Part shown: piece by piece, positions 57,386-64,000 of the stretch
Position numbering within the stretch: the stretch's first letter is position 1
How the letters are laid out: the number at the start of each line of letters is the position of its first letter
NCBI GenBank assembly: GCA_963837325.1
Contig: CAWIMV010000001.1
Span: 2,852,001-2,916,000 of the forward strand
DNA from: CAVQKZ01 sp963837325
GTDB taxonomy: Bacteria; Actinomycetota; Actinomycetes; Mycobacteriales; Jatrophihabitantaceae
Direction of reading: 5' to 3'
Length of the DNA: 64,000 nucleotides
Position numbers and translations under genes: made by a program
The notes under the pieces: model-generated
What the model saw: the letters and a program-made list of their open reading frames with translations, nothing else
Told to the model about the DNA's origin: nothing
The model's database searches: none

Positions 57386-57840
57386 CGGACCTCGACAACG
57401 AGTTCGACCTCGACCGGAGCATCGAGCGGCAGGGACGCCACGCCCACGGCCGAACGTGCGTGCGCACCGGCGGCGCCGAAGATCTCCCCCAGCAGTTCGC
57501 TGGCGCCATTGACGACTGCGGGCTGCCCGGTGAACTCCGGCGTCGAGGCGACGTAGCCAACGACTTTCACCACCCGCACGACGGAATCCAGGCCGACGAG
57601 CGCGTCGATGGCGGCGAGCGCGTTGAGGGCGCAGGTGCGTGCGAGGGCCTGGGCCTCCTCGGGAGTGACCGCACCCCCGACCTTGCCGGTGACCGCGAGT
57701 CGGCCGTCGGTCATCGGCACCTGGCCGGATGTGAAGACCAAGGAACCGGTACGAACGGCCGGCACATAGGCGGCCAGCGGGGCGACGACCGAGGGCAGCG
57801 TGAGATCCAGCTCGGCCAGTCGCGCTAGCGGGGTGCTCAT
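57382..57840 (-). CDS. RidA-family enamine/imine deaminase (Rv3678c-like)
   Basis: This 152-residue RidA protein has VFTSGQVPMTDGRLAVTGKV and the C-terminal PEFTGQPAVVNGASELLGE and RSAVGVASLPLDAPVEVE segments. RidA proteins hydrolyse reactive enamine or imine intermediates from amino-acid metabolism. The Arg normally binding the substrate carboxylate is present in ARSAVGV. It is the first gene of the RidA–NUDIX–MBL operon and is divergent from the ArsA-like genes. Confidence 0.9.
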   Translation of the reverse strand: MSTPLARLAELDLTLPSVVAPLAAYVPAVRTGSLVFTSGQVPMTDGRLAVTGKVGGAVTPEEAQALARTCALNALAAIDALVGLDSVVRVVKVVGYVASTPEFTGQPAVVNGASELLGEIFGAAGAHARSAVGVASLPLDAPVEVELVVEVR

Positions 57841-57928
57841 GTCAGTGACGGTATCGGCTGGCTGTGATCTGGGTCAGTGCACCGCCCTCTGCGCGGCGAC
57901 GCCAGAAGCGGTCTCCTACTGTGGCGGG

Positions 57929-58942
57929 ATGGCCGCCCCTACGTCCGTCGCCCGCCGTGCGACGGCGGAGCTCGTCCCGGGCCTCCCGGCTGAGGCTCGG
58001 CTGCACATCGTCACCGGCAAGGGCGGCACCGGCAAGACGACGGTCGCCGCCGCCCTGGGCCTGGCACTCGCGTCGACCGGACGCAAAGTACTGCTGGTCG
58101 AGGTGGAGGGACGCCAGGCGATCGCCCAGCTCTTCGACGTGCCCGCGCTGTCGTACGCCGAGCACCGCCTCACCACCGTGCACGAGCGGGGGCAACTCTG
58201 GGGCCTGGCGATCGACGCCGAAGACGCGATGATCGAATACCTCGACATGTTCTACGGCCTCAAGCGTTCGGCGCGGGGCCTAAAGAAGATGGGTGCGATC
58301 GACTTCGTCACGACGTTGGCTCCCGGTCTTCGCGATGTGTTGCTCACTGGGAAGGTGCGCGAGGCCGTCACCCGCACGAACCCCGACGGACACCTTGCCT
58401 ACGACGCAGTCGTGCTCGACGCTCCCCCGACCGGCCGCATCCGGCGCTTCCTCGACGCCACCCGCGAGGTGGCGAACTTGACCAAGTTCGGGCCGATCAG
58501 CCGCCAGAGCGGGCTCGTCATCGAGTTGCTGCACAGCCCGCGCACGGCCGTGCACCTGGTGACCTTGCTCGAAGAGATGCCGGTGCAAGAGACGATCGAC
58601 GCGGCCGAGGAGTTGAGCGCCGCGAAGTTCCAGCTCGGCGCCGTGATCGTCAACCGGGCCCGGCCCGCGCTCATCTCCGGCGAGCAACTCACAGCCGACG
58701 GCGCTGTCGACAGCAAGGCATTGGCGGCGGGCCTGCGCAAGGCCAACGTCGCCGTGGCCCACGCGGACGCGCTGGCCCGCGAGATGGTCGAGTACAACGA
58801 GCGCCAGCAGATCCAGGCCGAGAATGAGGCTCGTCTCGACGCTGTCGCTGCGCCGCGTCTGGACCTGCCCGATCTCAACCCCCCGGTCGAGCTGGGCGAA
58901 CTGCAGGAGCTGGCCGACCACTTCTTCGTGACGTCGGCATGA
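57929..58942 (+). CDS. ArsA/GET3-family ATPase, first of a pair (Rv3679-like)
   Basis: This 337-residue protein has the deviant Walker A TGKGGTGKTT (residues 29–38) and the VLDAPPTGRIRRFLD switch of the ArsA/Get3 ATPases. The two adjacent genes correspond to Rv3679 and Rv3680, which form a complex in mycobacteria linked to glycerol metabolism and stress. ATG 57929 is chosen because the domain follows within 25 residues. An earlier start at 57800 would overlap ridA. The stop overlaps the second gene (ATGA). Confidence 0.91.
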   Translation: MAAPTSVARRATAELVPGLPAEARLHIVTGKGGTGKTTVAAALGLALASTGRKVLLVEVEGRQAIAQLFDVPALSYAEHRLTTVHERGQLWGLAIDAEDAMIEYLDMFYGLKRSARGLKKMGAIDFVTTLAPGLRDVLLTGKVREAVTRTNPDGHLAYDAVVLDAPPTGRIRRFLDATREVANLTKFGPISRQSGLVIELLHSPRTAVHLVTLLEEMPVQETIDAAEELSAAKFQLGAVIVNRARPALISGEQLTADGAVDSKALAAGLRKANVAVAHADALAREMVEYNERQQIQAENEARLDAVAAPRLDLPDLNPPVELGELQELADHFFVTSA

Positions 58943-60084
58943 GTCGCAGCCGCAAGCAACTCGACCTGGCCGCGCTGGTGCGTGACCCGGCGACGCGCGT
59001 GATCGTGACGTGCGGCAGCGGCGGCGTGGGCAAGACCACGACCGCGGCGGCGATGGCTGTGCTGGGCGCCGAGGCCGGGCGGCGCACGGTGGTGCTGACC
59101 ATCGACCCGGCCCGCCGTCTCGCCCAGTCGATGGGACTGACGGAACTGGACAACACCCCACGCGAAGTCAAGGGCGTCGAGAACGGCCAGCTCTTCGCGA
59201 TGATGCTCGACATGAAGCGCACGTTCGACGACGTGGTCACCGAGCACTCCACGCCGGAGCGGGCCGAGGCGATCTTCGAAAATCCCTTCTACCAATCACT
59301 GTCGTCGTCCTTCGCCGGGACGCAGGAGTACATGGCGATGGAGAAGCTCGGCCAGCTGGTCGCCGCGCATGAATGGGACCTGATCGTCGTCGACACCCCT
59401 CCGTCGCGTTCGGCGTTGGACTTCCTGGACGCACCGAACCGGCTGGGACGTTTCCTCGACGGCAAGATGATCCGGTTGCTGACGATGCCGGCCCGCGCCG
59501 GCGGCAAGGCCTACCTGAAGGTGGTCAGCGCGTCGGTTGGGGTCTTCACCAAGGTGTTCACCCGGGTCCTGGGCACCGACCTCATCCGCGACCTGTCCTC
59601 TTTCGTCGCCGCGCTCGAGACCATGTTCGGCGGCTTCCGCGAGCGGGCTCAGCAGACGTTCGAGCTGCTCAAGACCCGCGGCACCGCGTTCGTGGTCGTG
59701 GCCGCGCCGGAACCCGACGCCCTTCGGGAGGCCTCCTACTTCGTGGAGCGGCTGTCGTCCGAGCGGATGCCGCTCGCCGGTCTGGTCATCAACCGGGTGC
59801 ACCGCACCCAGACCTCCGCGGCGCCCACGCTGACGGCGGCCCGGGCCGAAGCCGCGGCAGACGCGCTCGCGGCCAAAACGGCCAGCGATTCCGGCTCGCT
59901 CGCCGAAGCCGCACTGCGGGTGCACGTGGAGATGGCGACCGTCGCCGAACACGACGCGCGGATGACCAGACGGTTCTGCGCCGCCCACCCCGAGGTGGCG
60001 GTGGTCGAGGTGCCGGCCCTCCCGGTGGACATCCACGATTTGGACGGCCTCCGCACCGTCGGAGAGCTGCTCGCCGGCAGTTGA
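58939..60084 (+). CDS. ArsA/GET3-family ATPase, second of a pair (Rv3680-like)
   Basis: This 381-residue ATPase has GSGGVGKTT (residues 26–34), TIDPARRLAQSMG and VVDTPPSRSALDFLD. It pairs with the preceding gene by overlap and probably forms a heteromeric complex. In mycobacteria whiB4 stands between Rv3680 and ponA2 on the opposite strand. Here only 84 bp separate this gene from the penicillin-binding protein gene, so whiB4 is absent. Confidence 0.92.
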   Translation: MSRSRKQLDLAALVRDPATRVIVTCGSGGVGKTTTAAAMAVLGAEAGRRTVVLTIDPARRLAQSMGLTELDNTPREVKGVENGQLFAMMLDMKRTFDDVVTEHSTPERAEAIFENPFYQSLSSSFAGTQEYMAMEKLGQLVAAHEWDLIVVDTPPSRSALDFLDAPNRLGRFLDGKMIRLLTMPARAGGKAYLKVVSASVGVFTKVFTRVLGTDLIRDLSSFVAALETMFGGFRERAQQTFELLKTRGTAFVVVAAPEPDALREASYFVERLSSERMPLAGLVINRVHRTQTSAAPTLTAARAEAAADALAAKTASDSGSLAEAALRVHVEMATVAEHDARMTRRFCAAHPEVAVVEVPALPVDIHDLDGLRTVGELLAGS

Positions 60085-60168
60085 CCGCACTCGCACGGAT
60101 TTCACTCCGTTGAGGCATTCCCGAGGACGGTAAGGCGCCAGGTCCCCCGCCCCGTACCCTGTTAACTC

Positions 60169-62685
60169 GTGGCAGCTGTTTCCGGACCCCCCAATCCCTG
60201 GCCGACGATCGGCAAGCTCGTCGGCGCGCTGGTGGCCACCGGTATTCTCGCCGCCGGGCTATTGCTGCCGTATGTGGGTGGCCTCGGTCTGGCCGCTCGC
60301 CACGAAGCGGTCAAGTTCCTCGGCACGCCGTGCAACCTGCAGGAGTCCCAGCCGCCGCAGAAGACGACGCTGCTCGCCAACGACGGCAAGACCCTGATCG
60401 CGACGCTGTTCAGCCAGGATCGCCAGCCCATCCCGTTGTCGCAGATCCCCAAGCAGTTGCAGCAGGCTCTGGTCGCCACCGAGGATCGTCGGTTCTACAG
60501 CCACCACGGCGTCGACATGCGCGGTCTGTTGCGCTCGGCCGTCAGTACCAGCAGCGGTGACACGCAGGGCGGCTCGACGCTGACCATGCAGTACGTCAAG
60601 CAGATGCGCTACTACCAGGCCGGCCAGAACGTCAAGGCTCAGCAGGCCGCGATCGACCAGAACCTCAATCGCAAGATCGAGGACGCCAAGTGCGCGATCT
60701 ACATCGAGAACACCGAGCACGAGTCGAAAGATCAGATCCTCGACAACTACCTCAACATCGCGTTCTTCGGTGAGAACTCCTACGGCATCGAGACGGCCGC
60801 CCAGACCTACTTCAACAAGCCGGCCCAAAGGCTCACCCTGCCCGAGTCGGCCATGCTCGTCGGACTGTTGCGCGCGCCGACCGAGTACGACCCCTTCGTC
60901 CACCCGGAGGCGGCCAAGAAGCGCCGCAACGAGGTGTTGCAGAACCTCGTGGCGATGCACCACATCACTCAGGCCGACGCCGACAGGTTCAAGACCAAGC
61001 CGGTCAGTCTCGCCACTACCGCGCCGCCAGTAGTGAAAGAGGGCTGCGCCAACGCGAACAGTTCGGTGCGCAACGTCGGCTTCTTCTGTGACTACGCCGT
61101 CAACTGGCTTGAGACAACGGGCGGAATCTCCGACAAGCAGCTGACAACGGGCGGTCTCAAGATCGTCACCACGCTTGACCCGCACTTGCAGAACAGCATG
61201 CAGGACCGCTTGAACGCCGCCATGCCCGCGACGTCACCGATGACGGCAGTGCTGCCCGCGGTCGACCCGCGCAACGGCGACGTCCTGGCGATGGCGACGA
61301 GTAAGCGGTACGGCAGCACCACGTCGAAGAAGGACAACACGCACACGTCGCTGCCGATTTTCACCGAGTACTCGGGGCAGGGCGCGTCGACGTACAAGCT
61401 GTTCCCGCTGTTGACCGCGCTCGAGACGGGCGTACCGAACAGTTGGCCGCTCGCGACGCCGCCCAACAACGGCGCTTATCACCCGTTGAACTGCGCCACC
61501 GCCGACGGGGTGACGAACGGTGACGCCCAGGAGAGCTACAACGCGAACGAAACGCTTGCCACCGCGACTGCGAAGTCGTCCAACACCTATTTCGTCGGAC
61601 TGGCCGACCAGTTGCTCAACTGCCACCTGGCGCCGATCGTCGACATGGCCAGGCGTCTGGGCATGAAGTCGCTCGCCCAGCCGAGCGGCGACGGTCGGCA
61701 GACGGTCCAGCAGACCATCGTCAACTACCAGCGGCCCGGAGAGCTCGTGCTGGGCGACGTCGGCACCAGCCCGCTCGAACTGGCCGGCGCGTACGCCGCG
61801 GTCGCGAACAACGGCAAGTTCAACGCACCGGCGCCGATCGCTTCCATCACGGACGGCAAGGGCAAGCCGATCTCGGTGAAGCGTTCGCCCGGCGTGCAGG
61901 TAGTCAGCCCTCAGGTCGCACTGCAGGCCATCGACATCCTCTCTGGCGACACGAGGTTCCCCGGCACGTCGACCTCGCAATTCCAGCCCTGGTACCAGCA
62001 GGGCTTGAGCGTCGTGGCCGGCAAGACCGGGACGAGCGTCGCGGTCGATGCGCGCACCCACCAAGACACCACCAAGAATGCCTCGCTGTGGTTCGTCGGC
62101 ATGACGCCCAACCTGGTTGCGACGAGTGCGATCGTGAACTTCGACCATCCGAACGCACCGGCAGCGGGTTTGCCCAACGTGGCCGATCCGGCGACGACCG
62201 CGTACGGCGCCTACGCCGCCGGGGTGTGGCTCAACGCGCTCCAACCGTCGTTGGCGGGCCAACGCTGGTCGTGGACGCCTCCCACCGCGGCGCCGGGTGA
62301 ACCGGTGCCGTCCGTCGTCGGGCTGAGCCCCGCTGCGGCCAAGCAGAAGCTCGCTGCGGCCGGGTACCGGATGGCCACACTCGGCCACGACCCGGCCGAC
62401 CCGGTGCAGTGCGCCAGTCAGCTGCCGATGAACATGATCGCGTTCGCCGGCCCGCAGCTCGCGCCGAAGGGTGCGACGATCACCGTCTGCCCGAGCAGCG
62501 GGGTGCGCCAGACGGTGTACCAACCGCCGCCGCCAAAGCCGACGCCCACGAAGCCCAGGCCGGGTGGGGCCACTCGGCCCGGTGGTGGGGGCGGCGGCAA
62601 CAGCCATGGCCCCGGCGGCGGCGGAGGCGGCCGCGGTGGTGGCGGGGGCGGCGGCGGTCACGGCGGGATCGGCCCCGGAGGCTAG
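60169..62685 (+). CDS. Class A penicillin-binding protein (PonA2-like) with PASTA domain
   Basis: This 838-residue protein has a membrane anchor at about 16–38, a GT51 transglycosylase domain (catalytic Glu near 105 in ATEDRRF, then GGSTLTMQYVK), a transpeptidase domain with S407-TYK, SSN at 470–472 and KTG at 619–621, one PASTA domain near 710–765, and a Gly-rich tail. It polymerises and cross-links peptidoglycan. GTG 60169 is the start. It corresponds to Rv3682 (PonA2). Confidence 0.95.
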   Translation: MAAVSGPPNPWPTIGKLVGALVATGILAAGLLLPYVGGLGLAARHEAVKFLGTPCNLQESQPPQKTTLLANDGKTLIATLFSQDRQPIPLSQIPKQLQQALVATEDRRFYSHHGVDMRGLLRSAVSTSSGDTQGGSTLTMQYVKQMRYYQAGQNVKAQQAAIDQNLNRKIEDAKCAIYIENTEHESKDQILDNYLNIAFFGENSYGIETAAQTYFNKPAQRLTLPESAMLVGLLRAPTEYDPFVHPEAAKKRRNEVLQNLVAMHHITQADADRFKTKPVSLATTAPPVVKEGCANANSSVRNVGFFCDYAVNWLETTGGISDKQLTTGGLKIVTTLDPHLQNSMQDRLNAAMPATSPMTAVLPAVDPRNGDVLAMATSKRYGSTTSKKDNTHTSLPIFTEYSGQGASTYKLFPLLTALETGVPNSWPLATPPNNGAYHPLNCATADGVTNGDAQESYNANETLATATAKSSNTYFVGLADQLLNCHLAPIVDMARRLGMKSLAQPSGDGRQTVQQTIVNYQRPGELVLGDVGTSPLELAGAYAAVANNGKFNAPAPIASITDGKGKPISVKRSPGVQVVSPQVALQAIDILSGDTRFPGTSTSQFQPWYQQGLSVVAGKTGTSVAVDARTHQDTTKNASLWFVGMTPNLVATSAIVNFDHPNAPAAGLPNVADPATTAYGAYAAGVWLNALQPSLAGQRWSWTPPTAAPGEPVPSVVGLSPAAAKQKLAAAGYRMATLGHDPADPVQCASQLPMNMIAFAGPQLAPKGATITVCPSSGVRQTVYQPPPPKPTPTKPRPGGATRPGGGGGGNSHGPGGGGGGRGGGGGGGGHGGIGPGG

Positions 62686-62729
62686 CTCGGCGCCCCAGTT
62701 CCGCCGTCGCGCCTGCTGCTGTCGGCGTG

Positions 62730-63191
62730 TTAGCTGAGCGCGGCCAGTTGCCGGCGGACCTCGTCACTGATGCGCTTGCCGTCGGCGCGACCGGCAACCC
62801 GCGGTTGGACGAGCTTCATCACCGCTCCCATCTGCTGCGGACCGCTCGCGCCGGACTCGGCGACGGCCGCGACGACCAGGTCAGTCAGCTCGTCGTCGCC
62901 CAACTGTTTCGGCAGGTAAGCGTCGAGCACCGATCCCTCCGCTCGTTCGCGGGCGGCCAGTTCAGCCCGGCCGGCGGCATCGAAGGCCTCCGCGGCCTCC
63001 CGGCGCTTCTTGGCCTCGCGAGCCACGACCCGCAGGACTTCGTCGTCGGTCAACTCCCGCGATTGTTTGCCGGAGACCTCTTCGGTGCTGACGGCGGTGA
63101 GTGTCATCCGCAGCGTGGCCGTGGTCAATTCGTCGCGCGCCTTCATCGCGGTGTTGAGGTCAGCGCGTAGGCGGGACTTGAGCTCGGGCAT
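62730..63191 (-). CDS. GatB/YqeY domain protein
   Basis: This 153-residue helical protein starts MPELKSRLRADLNTAMKARD and ends ADGKRISDEVRRQLAA, covering the complete YqeY domain that resembles the tRNA-binding tail of GatB. The biological role is not settled. ATG 63191 matches the family start. It is convergent with the PBP gene and divergent from the metallophosphoesterase. Confidence 0.92.
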   Translation of the reverse strand: MPELKSRLRADLNTAMKARDELTTATLRMTLTAVSTEEVSGKQSRELTDDEVLRVVAREAKKRREAAEAFDAAGRAELAARERAEGSVLDAYLPKQLGDDELTDLVVAAVAESGASGPQQMGAVMKLVQPRVAGRADGKRISDEVRRQLAALS

Positions 63192-63291
63192 GCCTAAACC
63201 GTACCGATCCGGTCCCCTCGTCGGGGTCGACCGGCCGGCGTCGGGCCGCGAGATGGCGGGCATGCGGCCCACAGGTCGTTAGGGTGAACGC

Positions 63292-64000
63292 GTGATCAGC
63301 GTGCCCCGCGCCGCAGCGCTCACCGCCGCGACCGGGGCGGCGGCGCTGGCCTACGGCGGATTCATCGAACGCAACGCGTTTACCCTGCGCCGATTCGAAA
63401 TACCGGTGCTGGCACCCGACGCCCGACCGATCAGGGTGCTGCACGTCTCCGACCTGCACATCGTCGAAGGCCAGCGCCGCAAGATCGATTGGATTCGGGC
63501 CCTGGCCCGTCTCGAGCCGGACTTCGTGGTCAATACCGGCGACACGATTTCGGACCCGGACGGCATACCGGCCGTGATGCGTGCGCTCGACCCACTGTTC
63601 GAGTTCCCCGGCGCATTCGTACCGGGCAACAACGACTACTACGCCCCAGTGCCGAAGAACCCGCTGCGCTACTTCTTTCCGGAAGGCCCGCGTAGGCATG
63701 GCAAGCCGCTGCCGTGGCCCGAAACCGCGGCAGCCATGGCCGACAAGGGCTGGTTCGATCTCACCCACGTCCGCACCCGACTGGAGACGAACGACGGGCA
63801 CGTGGCGCTGGCCGGGACGGACGACCCGCATCTTCGCCGGGCCCGCTATCACCGCATCGGCGGAGCCGCCGACCCCACGGCCATCGTGCGGATCGGCGTC
63901 ACGCACTCACCGGAGCCCTGGCTGCTGTCAGCGTTCGCGGGCGACAAGTACGACCTCGTGCTCGCCGGTCACACGCATGGCGGCCAGGTGCGGGTGCCGT
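63292..64000 (+). CDS. Metallophosphoesterase (Rv3683-like), 3' end outside window
   Basis: The visible 236 residues contain an N-terminal hydrophobic stretch (about 5–25) and the calcineurin-like motifs in order: VLHVSDLHI (Asp54, His56), NTGDT near 80, PGNNDYY near 108, GVTHSPEPW and LAGHTHGGQ near 228. It would hydrolyse phosphoesters outside or at the membrane. GTG 63292 is the start. The window end cuts the gene after the last metal-binding motif. Confidence 0.92.
   Translation, partial: MISVPRAAALTAATGAAALAYGGFIERNAFTLRRFEIPVLAPDARPIRVLHVSDLHIVEGQRRKIDWIRALARLEPDFVVNTGDTISDPDGIPAVMRALDPLFEFPGAFVPGNNDYYAPVPKNPLRYFFPEGPRRHGKPLPWPETAAAMADKGWFDLTHVRTRLETNDGHVALAGTDDPHLRRARYHRIGGAADPTAIVRIGVTHSPEPWLLSAFAGDKYDLVLAGHTHGGQVRVP

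Overview
The window comes from a high-GC Gram-positive bacterium of the phylum Actinomycetota. The backbone gene order follows the Mycobacterium tuberculosis segment holB–topA–helicase–tad/flp–HAD–EphE–MarP–NUDIX–nth–crp–MBL–RidA–ArsA pair–ponA2–metallophosphoesterase (Rv3644c to Rv3683). The genes themselves (long tmk fusion, FilP-like protein, LuxR-type LAL regulator) and the intergenic repeats point to a non-mycobacterial actinomycete, perhaps near Frankia or Jatrophihabitans. The genus is inference.

Left backbone (1–16.6 kb): tRNA-Thr(CGT), a PSP1/RicT-type protein, DNA polymerase III delta', an MFS–thymidylate kinase fusion, a MarR regulator divergent from a trans-aconitate methyltransferase/VOC pair, DNA topoisomerase I, a K+-independent proton-pumping pyrophosphatase, a STAS protein, a DEAD/DEAH helicase with a C-terminal Zn cluster, and the pilin end of a Tad/Flp cluster (DUF4244, TadE, TadE-like).

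Accessory block (16.6–40.7 kb): this separates the pilin genes from the Tad machinery genes. It holds YCII, DinB and MBL proteins, a large PBP1–PAS–GGDEF–EAL protein, a GMC oxidoreductase with its small subunit, two MFS exporters each preceded by a small ORF, a ThuA protein, a DrrAB-like ABC exporter, a DUF3349/membrane protein/PiT phosphate transporter triad, an alditol oxidase, a coiled-coil pair resembling Scy/FilP, a DUF1203 protein, a LAL regulator and a 45-residue basic protein. No integrase, transposase or attachment site was seen.

Right backbone (40.7–64 kb): TadC, TadB, TadA and Ssd, then a HAD phosphatase, an Rv3662c-like protein, an S53 peptidase, a holin-family membrane protein, an EphE-like hydrolase, MarP, a cupredoxin lipoprotein, NUDIX, endonuclease III, Crp, a decaying two-gene secreted-protein module, MBL/NUDIX/RidA, two ArsA-type ATPases, a class A penicillin-binding protein, YqeY, and a metallophosphoesterase cut by the window end.

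The most unusual non-coding feature is a family of GC-rich intergenic repeats with a core of T-tract, CCCCGCTGGTG and ACCGG. It occurs at four loci, mostly with a 31-bp period, with forward units on the left and inverted units on the right. One array has been duplicated together with the end of topA, and two others bracket the decayed module. Other notable structures are a palindromic repeat present twice, long hairpins between convergent genes, and paired TGTGGAC boxes upstream of both halves of the split tad cluster.
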